Shown here piece after piece: positions 44,701 to 54,340 of a stretch of 64,000 bases of DNA. The notes beneath the pieces were generated by a model. It was not told the origin of the DNA and did no database searches. It was given only the letters and a program-made list of their open reading frames with translations. The position numbers and the translations under genes are program-made. Source of the stretch: Tethya wilhelma (lineage: Eukaryota > Porifera > Demospongiae > Tethyida > Tethyidae); the NCBI GenBank assembly GCA_964030475.1, contig CAXIPT010000001.1, positions 7,897,687 through 7,961,686 on the forward strand. The letters are read 5' to 3'. Within the stretch, counting starts at the first letter, position 1. The number at the start of each line of letters is the position of its first letter.

Positions 44701-44953
44701 ACCGAGGCCTCGAAAATGGGCATTAAAAAGACAGCATTCAAAGACTGATTGTGAAGATAAGAATCTTCCAACTTATTCTTGGAAGACTGATCCTAAAGAG
44801 CATCCAATACCGAGGCCTCGAAAACAAGCATTAAAGAGGCAACATTCAAAGACTGATCAAGTAGATAAGAACCTTCCAACTCAGCCTTGGAATTCTGATA
44901 TAGAACCAGCAGAATACCATCCCATACCAAGGCCTCGAAAAAGGGGGACTTAA
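41783..44953 (+). CDS. CARD-like death-fold protein with Asp-Pro-Asp-His repeats and PIPRPRK-rich tail
   Basis: A single 1056-residue frame from ATG 41783 (MTTIEMAEGQ; 41798 is an alternative start). About residues 10-105 are a CARD-like helical domain very close to exon 4 of the ZU5 gene (AFQENLITQQNLTDALNLHQ). Residues 181-188 are FDCPCCGC. About 195-450 is the middle domain (YISFFNYEILKQIIDQLGS, DRFCKHSVFEVPP, LCHIDKGCIKLTFVIP). Then comes a duplicated EKAQEIRQ helix, about 16 copies of DPDHTLDQEK-type repeats (roughly 43325-43735), and a proline-rich tail with PIPAPR and at least six PIPRPRK...LKRQHSKTDHEDKNLP units (43920-44945), resembling class I/II SH3 ligands. I infer a multivalent cytoplasmic scaffold. 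The repeat DNA is also open on the minus strand, which is a by-product. It may once have continued into the gene at 47664, now separated by the RALBP1 duplicate (speculation). Confidence 0.88.
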   Translation: MTTIEMAEGQFHHTEVFRENFDRLMISMQPAITDVATKAFQENLITQQNLTDALNLHQPADHRSSTLLLHILRKVQEHSDHFDTFVSILKNIPILRDLGARLHKSAMSPQEVSAKPSSKTQSLTLADNYFECTNTKTNQDIDFITHEQLNEPNSIASQEVDNDELSSDNSEENVVLVRNSFDCPCCGCTLSVYLEGNCPEMDATSKFPFLDMKKLDSASKIDLQAKLLSDTEDMIRKFSNLLSSTRRSLKQNQVEPEEVAIVALSVSAMGPGAAVHKPILEEHKNDLLNAKTVSRVILTLTPYISFFNYEILKQIIDQLGSQTDKQNMEQYLTDFDRFCKHSVFEVPPTAYAFAASSNIPKERKRLAVKLSDTGAKFALTNVLSARERFAKILGLQPSSLYLCHIDKGCIKLTFVIPTFVADLLLPLSESIITELSNNQMLVVETDIFSPDPHNIQEAAADTRQSANNLEKAQEIRQSANNLEKAQEIRQQAETLNLEQTQKDLDHAQGIAQETDPDHTLDQEKDPDHVLNQEKDPDQEDHSDQEDHALDQEKDPDHTLDQEKDPDHTLDQEKDPDHTLHQEKDQEKDPDHTLDQEKDPDHTLHQEKDQEKDPDHTLDQEKDQDPDHTLDQEKDPDHAFDQKKDPDYAQREEIDEDTYHAQQEGIDQEKDPDHAQQEEIDEKEDHHHAQQGEINQESQDQLDKEETLSPEPLAKPVPTPRTRRVPPIPAPRKSVTRKSSSLNQDLNNAQDNHTTLEEESQVHDQYLNNPSLIQEKSPPIPAPRTLVRFQDENLTPKDKRQVKYPFPSPRKKSLNKKPYFKSDEKNLPTHHQYNQEQTPIVQHQKQYSRTEDENILSEERQKQPIPIPRKQTIKKQHSRTEDRNLPTYSVRKQEEHPIPSPRKRALKQQHSKTSTDHEDKNLLTHSRKVDPKEDPIPRPQKRALKRQHSKTDHEDKNLPTYSCKTGPKELEQPIPRPRKWALKRQHSKTDCEDKNLPTYSWKTDPKEHPIPRPRKQALKRQHSKTDQVDKNLPTQPWNSDIEPAEYHPIPRPRKRGT

Positions 44954-45255
44954 GCACATCATTTTCTAGGAGACAAGATATGTAGTAACTTTTTTATTAT
45001 AATAATATTATTATTGAGACACACACCACCAAGAAGTGCAAAAGAGGAGAAGTAATAGGAAAATACCTACTAGTAGCTATATACAACAGTAAAGAACAAT
45101 AAACACCAATAAAGAGAGTCAGTTTTTCTTTTTCACGATCCGTTTGCATGGATTTGCCAACACAACCAATGGTTTTACGGGCACGCGCAAGATTACAAGT
45201 TCAAAATGACGTACCACAAAATTCTAAAAATAGCTTGTCGCGCGCGCCGCCGACA
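44954..45255. other. Spacer with GC-rich, CpG-rich patch
   Basis: Similarity to 52740-52800 (ATGACGTA... TTTCTAAAAATA) begins near 45190, marking the edge of the RALBP1 duplication. 45238-45310 is unusually GC-rich (CGCGCGCGCC, GGCCGGCC). A degenerate TATA (GATAAAAGG) is at 45338-45346 on the plus strand. Confidence 0.5.
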
Positions 45256-46845
45256 TTATTCGTGCGCATGAACAGTGCATGCAGGCCGGCCAGCGCCGCG
45301 CGCGTACGCACCGGTCGTGACAGCGCATTTCCTAGTCGATAAAAGGACAGTTCCACAACTAGCAAACCATCTGCAGTTGAGAGCAACAGCCGTGGATCGC
45401 CTCAGTTCGGTCAGCACTAGCAGCCAACGGGTATTCAGAGATGGATCCCATGCCAGGACTGGCTGATCTTCGCTTCCTTCGTCCTTGGTCAGATGCATGG
45501 ACGCAACCGTAATGCTTACTTCGCTTCCTTCGTACGTAACAGTCATTGACTGTAACGGACAACCTTTGGTCTGAAGGTCCCTCATCATAGCGACCACGCA
45601 ATCACTCTTGTAGAGTGCTATGTGGATGATGAGGGGTGCCTGAGGGCCCCATAACATGTCTTGCACAAAGTTCTTATGATAGGAACTGACCTGTGAGGGA
45701 TGGTATGGAAATTTTTGCATCGATCGATTGTCATCATGCAAGATTTGATTTGTTGGGATCGAATAAGAGATCAGAAAATTTAATCATCCTACATATCAAT
45801 TTCAATCCACACTCTTCTGTGAGGTATATAGCAAATTCCAATATTAACATCAACAAGGTTCATAATTAAATCATTACATTAAAAATACTTACATAGTCGG
45901 TCAATACTGTTTAATTGAGCTGCTGTTAGTAATAATTTAAATTGCAACACACAAAAATGAGTACATTATGCAACAGAGTAAAATTAATGAGGCACATTAT
46001 TACATTGTTCTATCCTCATTCATCAACACAATTCAGTTTCTGTTTCAAAGGTAACACTTTTAGTTTAACTTTTAACTGCATTATCAAATCACTTTCTTCT
46101 TTTATACTTTGTATCAACTCTTTTTTATGAATCTGAAACCAATGGTGACAGTGATCAATAATAATTTATTATTAACATTTCTATAGTCCAAAATAGCAAT
46201 GCCTTACCTCTAATTCTTTGCCATGCCATTTCAGTGCTGCTATTTTCTTCGCTAGCTCTCCTTCATCGCCCGACTCTTCTGAGGATGATTCACTGTTCAC
46301 TTGTGTAGCTCTTGGCCTCAGAATCTCAAGTTTTCTCTGAAAGAACAATCAGTAATTCGGTATGACTCTGCTTGTGCAAGAAGACAGTAACACTATGCAA
46401 TTGTCTATTGTTTTCAAAATTCTCCAAGAAAGGAGGCATGTACAATCATGTATTCCTACTGGAGTTTGATTTAGTGTAGTATAGTAGTGTATTGTATTGG
46501 GACTGTCTTTATTCAGCTGCTACATGCATCAGTATTATTTGAAACCTTGTATTCCTCAATCAGTTCTGACTCTTTTCTTATAGCGAAATGTAGATCATCT
46601 TTTCTAGACAATAGTTCCTAAACAGAAGAACACACAAAATGTCACTAACAGATGTGAAGGGGGGTCTTAATTGCATACACCTATACATACAAATATTATC
46701 TCTCAAGAAAAGAGTCTGTTTCCACGACACCCATTACGAGACTCTTTCACAATACATGGTGTAAAATGACTGTCATGTACCTCCTTTTCAGCAGACAGTG
46801 TGGCTTGCATTAATAACAATGTCTTCATAAATTCTGTGTGATTGT

Positions 46846-46894
<49 letters not shown>

Positions 46895-47657
46895 ATTTGT
46901 AACCATTGTACACTCACCATCATCACTGCCAGGTTGAACTCTAGCACCACGGTGAAGAGCTTTTTTCTGTAGGGAAGATATAAAAATTAAGGACAATGAC
47001 TCCACATTGTGATAGTTTCAATCATGACTACCTTTCTCCTCAGGAGAGTGATGGCTCTTTGAAGTTCCCAGATGTCATCTCTCTGCATGTGGAAATAACA
47101 GGCTAATTGCAACACTTCCTTCACAGGAAGACTTCAATATCAACAGTCAACACAAGGAAATTCTGAAGCAATGTCTCCTAGAACTACACTTAATTAACAC
47201 AAACAACTTCCTTCCTTTCTGCATGCATGCATAATAAAGTGGCAGGCTTTCACAGTTCTATTATCATATCTTGCAGGTATAATATACATACCTAAGCTCT
47301 TGCCTAATAAACCATGCTCTCCCTGCATGTGGACTTTAGCAGGGAACGTGTGGCTATGTACCTACCTGGTCATACTTCCCTGCCATCTTATTGTGAAGGC
47401 CCTCAAGAAGAGCAGCTAGTCTCTCAAGCTCTGCTGTAATCTCTCTAAAATAAATCAACAACAACAGCAATTGAAAGACATCAAGCGATAATCAATTTAC
47501 TATGTGTATGATGGCATAAAGACCTGAGTTCAAACCCCGCTAGATTTAAGTTTTCATGTAATTCTGTACTTACTCTTCAGTTTCTAAGGTATTGATGTGA
47601 CTTAGATGACTTAGCTTCACTTCACTTGTGTTCTCTGATATTTCAGGTCTGACATAC
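45256..47657 (-). pseudogene. RALBP1: RALBP1 3'-half duplicate
   Basis: Nine exons correspond one to one with exons 8-16 of the full gene at 52811-58612, with the same lengths and phases: 47657-47574, 47444-47366, 47082-47032, 46966-46918, 46833-46781, 46617-46546, 46336-46208, 46132-46058, 45690-45256. Sequence is nearly identical, including introns and the TG microsatellite, so the duplication is recent. It stops at about 47663, directly abutting the plus-strand ubiquitin-like gene. The RhoGAP domain, start codon and promoter are missing. The exons themselves remain open, and the last exon has a slightly different end, so it is a partial copy rather than a decayed one. Confidence 0.92.
46845..46892. 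repeat. (TG)n microsatellite at a minus-strand splice acceptor
   Basis: On the minus strand it reads (CA)n...CACAATCACACAG, immediately before the exon ending at 46833. The homologous copy is at 54300-54339. Confidence 0.95.
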
Positions 47658-47663
47658 CTGTAG

Positions 47664-50600
47664 AGGAGATCATCCTATACAAGCTGGAAAGCAGTCATCA
47701 GGCAACTCTTCACAATCTACTGTGAAGAAACCATCTCTACAGGAACACTTTACTCAATCCCCTCAAGATCAGGAACACTTTACTCAACCCCTTCAAGATC
47801 GAAAACACCCTACTCAACCCCCTCAAGCTCAGGAACACCCTATTCAAGAAAACACACCTTCAGTGCCTCAAAACCAGCTTGCAGAGAAACATGACATAGC
47901 ACAAGCATCCTCACTTTTATTTCAGCAGCATCCAAGGACACAGGTCCAGGAGCAAGAAAAAGATATATCAACTACTCACAAGAAGCAATTTTATTATTCA
48001 CAGGAAATTCAAGATCAATCACAAAGTCTGACTATGACACTGTTTCTTGAAACTGAAGGTGGGATCATTCATAAGGTATGTGCTTATCCAGATGATAAAG
48101 TTGAAACTCTCAAAGCAAGCATCCAAGACAAAGAAAGAATTCCATTTTGCCACCAGCAGCTTACCTTTGGTTCTCAAGAGCTTACAGAAGGCCGGTCACT
48201 AATGGAATATGGCATTCACCAAGAGTCAACTGTGCACATACATGTATGTACACACGTACACTCAGATGATAAAATGATTGAGGTCTTCATCAAATATCTT
48301 TCTGGGATCACAATTACACTGTGTTTCAAAGAATCAGACACAATTTCAAATGTTAAAGAAAAAATCAAGCAAGTGGAAAAAATTCCACCCGACGAACAAC
48401 GGCTCATCTATAAGGGAAAGGAACTTCAGGACATCTCTACCCTGAGTATATGCAACATCGAGAATGGATCTACTGTGTACCTAGTAATGAGAATGCGTGG
48501 AGGCATACAAATATATATCAAGGTCATGCCACATGGAAGAGTCATGCCACTTGAGGTTGTGGAAGGTGACACAGTTGAGAGTGTAAAAGTGAAACTCCAA
48601 GAAAAAGAGGGAATATCATCTAGCCATCAACAACTTTATTTTGGTGGTAAACAACTAGAAGATCATCAGAAGCTAAGAGACTACAATGTTCAGAAAGAAT
48701 CCACTTTGCATCTTCTCTTAAAGCTGGACAAAAAGTTTAAGATTCATATAAAAACTATCACCGGAGTGACACTATCACTTGATGTTACATCAAGCAACAC
48801 AGTAAAGCGATTGAAAATGGAGCTACAAAGCAAACATGGCATAGATTTAAAGAAACAAGAGCTGGTCTTTGGACAGACACGACTTGAAGATAATCAGTCG
48901 TTAAGACATTATAACATTCAAGAAGAATCCACGTTAGTCTTGATTTCAGTGAAAGTCTTAGAATACATCCAAATCTACATTCAAACTGTCAATGGCACAA
49001 CTGAAGAAGAGCAATGTGCAAGAGCTACAGCACAACCATTGCATTCCTCCCAAATAGTATCATTACATGTGACTACTAACTCCACCATTGCAAGTATCCT
49101 GAAAATGACACTAAACAAACTTAGCATGAAAGTACGTTCGCATGAAGATATGGAAATACGATTTTCTGATTATAGTCGCTTAAGTGAAAATGAAACCATC
49201 AATGAGTGGAATAGTTGCTCTGATGAGAAAATTGAGAATGGAAGTACTCTGTGCTTGGTGAGGAGTGAAAGGTATATATGCTTTGTCTTGTGTTGTGTGT
49301 ACACCTGACCACTTCCTAAGTAGTGGTACTATAAAAAGCTCCACAAAACCATACACACACATTAGCCATCTGCATGCTGTAGTCATGACTACATCATAAA
49401 TGTCAGCTTTTAGCCTGGCTAGATAGAATATTATGTCATACAAAACTTTTTTGAAATGCAAATGTTTACTGATATCTACGGTAAATCATATGTTAGCATG
49501 TAGCACTAAGTCTAGCCTATAGGTACACATGCATTACAAAGTTAATTACCGTAGATATAGGGAAATTTTCGTCGCTAAAAAATTTTTGTCGACGACGTTT
49601 ACCGATAAAAATTAAACTCGGCAAAAATTTATTTTATATGGCAATCTTTACCGGATCATCCGCAACAACAAAAATTAAACTACGCGAAAATTTAACAGGC
49701 GAAATATTTTACCAACAAAAATTTCCCGATCTACAGTATGACTGCTGCATGTGTCACTAATAATAGAGGTTAAATTTTGATTGTATTGACTTGATTTCAG
49801 AATCAATCCACATTTGTATTGTATCGAGACGATTGCTGGAAAGAAGTGGAACTTAGAGCTAGAGGATTCTGACACCATTGAAACTGTAAAAGCAAGAATT
49901 CATGCTAGGGAAGGAATTTCTCCTGACCGACAAAAGTTGATATTCGGTGATAAGCAATTGGAAGATGGCCGCACACTGATGGACTGTAAGGTCCCGCTTG
50001 GAAGTACAATTCGTTTAGTACAACGACTCTCTAAAGATACTGAAGAAATCAAAATGTATATCAACACCCTTTTTGGAGGTCTAACAGCAATCTGTTTATG
50101 TAAATCAGACCGAATTGTTAAGCTGAAAGAAAAGATTCAAAGTGTGGAAAGGATACCAGTTGATCAGCAGAAGGTCTTCTTTGATTGCATTCACCTTCGA
50201 GAAAACCTTTCATTATCCGAGTCCGGTATACAAAATGGGTCCATTCTTCAGCTTGTACCATCAACACATGGATTGACTATTCATGTATTTGTTCAGCATT
50301 CAAGTGGTAGATTAATAACAATAATGACCGAGTCTCGTAACAAAATCATACATATCAAAAACCTAATCGAGAAAAAGGAAAAGATACCAGCAGATCACCA
50401 AATGCTTGTTTTCAATTGTCATGTACTCAGAAATGACAGTGATATTCGTGACTGCAGTATCACCAGGGGGTCACTACTTCATCTTTTTGTAACAAATACT
50501 TCCATACAGATCAGGGTAGAGCTGAGAAAAATACAACTATTTGTGCCAACACTAGTGACACTGTTCTCAGTCTCAAAGTCATGATATCAGTAAGTGTACC

Positions 50601-51960
50601 AGGTATGGTTGCACCTTGCTTACAGCGATTGCACTTCAAAGATCAAGAGTTAAAGGAAAATCAACTTCTTGAGCAGTACTCCATTGTGGACAAAGACGTT
50701 GTTGTTGTGAGTGTACCAGTGAAGCTTCTTGTTGTTGCTGACTATCCAATAATGGTGGATATGCACCCTGATCAAACTGTTGCTGATCTCAAAATGTTAC
50801 TAGAGCATGAGTCACAGATCAAACCTGAGTATCAGAAGCTCTTCTGTAGAAATCATCTACTGGAAGATTCACATTCACTTGAAAGCTATGAACTAAACTC
50901 AAAATCAATGGCACTATTTCTTGGTAAGTAATATCTTTATTTCCTCCATGCGTGAACATAAACCATAGTCAGATTACTGTCCATTTATTGTATTGTATTG
51001 TATTGTGAAGCAGTAATTTTGATTGATTTGAATCATAAAGGACTATAGAGAAGTTTACAACCAGTAGTAATTTTTGAAGTTCTCTTGTGCCTTAATTCGG
51101 TTTACTTGAACTTCTTTATTATATATAGGGAAAGCAGACTACGTTAGCAAGCTGGAAAAAGAAACAATTTCAGATGTCAACACAAGAAATATAACGTGGA
51201 AGGCTGAACATTTTGAAATTATGATTCCTAATCAATCTATACCAGAAGGAAATACGATTACCCTTAACATGTACAAATACAACTCAGATCACCCACACTT
51301 TGTATTTCCCATTGGTAAAGAGCCAGTCAGTCCTGTCTATGAGATATCTTGTTCAAGGCAGAAGGTGTTACGTAGGAGAGTTGCACTGAAACTTAACCTA
51401 AGTGACCATGGAGTTGAGCTGGATGCTGATGAGATGTGTGTGGTGACATCATCTCATCTCCCAGAACATTATGTTAGTGATTGGTCAGAAGTACAATTTA
51501 TTCCTCGTTTTCATTTGGAAGCCATTTCAGGAGAGGATGTCAAGATACAAGATTCGTGTGTTGAGATCTACATTAGTAATCTCAGTTGCTACATTGCTAT
51601 ATGCAAAACAGGTACATCTTTAAACAGTGGCACCCTACATTTAAATGTCCTTGACATTAACTTTAGTCATTATCTAAAACAAACCCTAAGTGTAGTATTT
51701 GCAATAGTATACTTTTATATGACACAACAAGGCTTATAATTTATAACACAATTATGTAATACATTGCAGCTAAAAATGTTCGACGTCGTCAAAAATCAAA
51801 ACTTTGTAAGGAGAATTTAACCACAAGAAAACTCAAACTGGAATCATTCAACCCACCTGTTTCACTTCCACTTGGTATATATAGTTCACCTTTTTTTTCA
51901 CATATAATATACACATGCACAATGTCGTAATCTTCTGCTCCTTTTAGTGTATTGTTGTTG

Positions 51961-51999
<39 letters not shown>

Positions 52000-52517
52000 C
52001 AAATAGACACATGTACAGCTAAACCTAAGAACCCAGAGTTTCAACATCAGCTGTCAGAACGCAACCCAGTTTTTAGTGAGGTAGCTTCTAAACCATCATC
52101 TTGTAAGTTCAAATTGAAATTCTTACACACTACAATGTTATTATTTTTTTGGTTCTATTGTTAGTATTTTTTTTTGTTCTTATGAAACTTTTTCTTACAG
52201 ATGATAGTCCAAAAATGAAGCAACTGCACCAGCTTAGCTATCAATGTGGCCTAGATGGACATCAGCAAGTAAGAGTTATGGATGAAATAGCCCACAGATG
52301 GTCTGAAGTGGCAATGGCTTTGGGATTTGAACATTACACTATATCAAACATCAGGCAAGCTTCATTTCTGCAACCATTGGAGGGTTGTAGGATGATGCTG
52401 GGCCAGTGGCTTGAAGGTGGAAAGAGATCTCCAGTCACTTGGGCAACACTACAACAAGCCCTGGTAGATTCAAGATTTGTAGAACTTGCTGATCAATTGA
52501 AAGATGCTTTAGGTTAA
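47664..52517 (+). CDS. Ten tandem ubiquitin-like domains, ZU5-like domain and C-terminal Death domain
   Basis: Exons: about 47664-49271, 49801-50923, 51129-51611, 51770-51874, 52007-52102, 52201-52517 (TAA); all joins are phase-consistent. After a Gln/Pro/His-rich start come five UBLs in exon 1 and five in exon 2. UBL3 ([20 protein letters not shown]) and UBL6 ([18 protein letters not shown]) are closest to ubiquitin. The UBL2/UBL3 joint keeps a polyubiquitin-like MRMRGG (48487-48504). Exon 3 is ZU5-like ([27 protein letters not shown]). Exon 6 is a Death domain ([20 protein letters not shown]). UBL9 contains a frameshift near 50545: the frame changes from [12 protein letters not shown] to [13 protein letters not shown], so one base is probably missing. 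The start is uncertain: the frame is open only from 47653, has no ATG before the UBLs, and begins at the duplication junction; a TGTAG acceptor at 47663 suggests a lost or distant first exon. Inferred role: death-fold signalling scaffold with ubiquitin-like surfaces. Confidence 0.88.
49547..49738. repeat. Palindromic MITE-like element in an intron of the ubiquitin-like gene
   Basis: The ends TACCGTAGATATAGGGAAATT and AATTTCCCGATCTACAGTA are inverted copies. The interior is rich in AAAAATTTTTGTCG motifs. Same family as 585, 9564 and 31359. Confidence 0.82.
51963..51996. repeat. (CA)n microsatellite near a splice acceptor
   Basis: Followed within ten bases by the CCAAATAG acceptor of the exon at 52007. 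Confidence 0.95.
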
Positions 52518-52810
52518 ATATAGTTAATAATAATTATTATAATAGCACTAGATATCATTAAACCACGTAGTCTGTAGTATCTATGATTACACTAACATGT
52601 ATGTAGTCAGTCAAGATTTAATTTTCAACAGAAATGTCGTGCGCATGCGCACTAGTAGCGAACTTAACTCGTGTAATGGTCCACCTAAGGCTTGCTCACG
52701 TTAGGGCACCGGAAATATAAATCTAANGTGATCCATTGAGAATTAGCTCATTATGACGTAACTACAATTTTCTAAAAATATCTTGATGTGCGCGCGCCGA
52801 ACAGCTGATA
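52518..52810. promoter_or_regulatory. Promoter-like interval facing plus strand
   Basis: Contains an NRF1-type TGCGCATGCGCA (52640-52651), GGCTTGCTCACGTTAGGGC (52689-52707, as at 8791), a CRE-like ATGACGTAA near 52753, and, just inside the last RALBP1 exon, TATAAAAA at 52853-52860. All are oriented for plus-strand transcription across the RALBP1 3' end. No plus-strand gene is clear downstream; the first ATG (52957) gives only 23 codons. Confidence 0.45.
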
Positions 52811-54296
52811 TCATGAATCAGGGCGCGTGACTGCGCATTTCCTCCAGCAAACTATAAAAAGGACAACTCTACAACTATCAAACCATCTGCAGTTGAGAGC
52901 AACAGCCGTGGATCGCCTCAGTTCGGTCAGCACTAGCAGCCAACGGGTATTCAGAGATGGATCCCATGCCAGGACTGGCTGATCTTCGCTTCCTTCGTCC
53001 TTGGTCAGATGCATGGACGCAACCGTAATGCTTACTTCGCTTCCTTCGTACGTAACAGTCATCGACTGTAACGGACAACCTTTGGTCTGAAGGTCCCTCA
53101 TCATAGCGACCACGCAATCACTCTTGTAGAGTGCTATGTGGATGATGAGGGGTGCCTGAGGGCCCCATAACATGTCTTGCACAAAGTTCTTATGATAGGA
53201 ACTGACCTGTGAGGGATGGTATGGAAATTTTTACATCGATTGTCATCATGCAAGATTCGATTTGTTGGGATCGAATAAGAGATCAGAAATCATCCTACAT
53301 AATTATCAATTTCAATCCACACTCTTCTGTGAGGTAGCAACATTAACAAGGTTCATAAATCATTACATTAAAAATACTTTACATAATTTAAATTGCAACA
53401 CACAAAAATGAGTACATTATGCAACAGAGTAAAATTAACGAGGCACATTATTACATTGTTCTATCCTCATTCATCAACACAATTCAGTTTCTGTTTCAAA
53501 GGTAACACTTTTAGTTTAACTTTTAACTGCATTATCAAATCACTTTCTTCTTTTATACTTTGTATCAACTCTTTTTTATGAATCTGAAACCAATGGTGAC
53601 AGTGATCAATAATAATTTATTATTAACATTTCTATAGTCCAAAATAGCAATGCCTTACCTCTAGTTCTTTGCCATGCCATTTCAATGCTGCTATTTTCTT
53701 CGCTAGCTCTCCTTCATCACCAGACTCTTCTGAGGATGATTCACTGTTCACTTGTGTAGCTCTTGGCCTCAGAATCTCAAGTTTTCTCTGAAAGAACAAT
53801 CAGTAATTCGGCATGACTCTGCTTGTGCAAGAAGACAGTAACACCATGCAATTATTTATAGTTCTCAAAATCTCCAAGAAAGGAGGTATGTACAATCATG
53901 TATTCCTACTGGAGTTTGATTTAGTGTAGTATAGTAGTGTATTGTAGTGGGACTGTCTTTATTCAGCTGCTACATGCATCAGTATTATTTGAAACCTTGT
54001 ATTCTTCGATCAGTTCTGACTCTTTTCTTATAGCAAAATGTAGATCATCTTTTCTAGACAATAGTTCCTAAGCAGAAAAACACACAAAATGTCATTAACA
54101 GATGTGAAGGGGGTCTCTTTACACCATAATTGCATACACCTATACATACAACTATCTCTCAAGAAAAAGAATCTGTTTCCACGACACCCATTATGAGACT
54201 CTTTCACAATACATGGTGTAAAATGACTGTCACGTACCTCCTTTTCAGCAGACAGTGTGGCTTGCATTAATAACAATGTCTTCATAAATTCTGTAT

Positions 54297-54340
<44 letters not shown>

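Noticed and set aside
45142..45466. Short plus-strand ORFs at 45148-45342 and 45275-45466
   Set aside because: They lie in the GC-rich patch and antisense of the RALBP1 last exon; no splice or domain support, and the second copy (52.9 kb) does not preserve them.
50515..50554. 40-nt intron in the ninth ubiquitin-like repeat
   Set aside because: It restores the frame but would remove conserved first strands, so a single-base indel is the simpler explanation. Left open in the findings.
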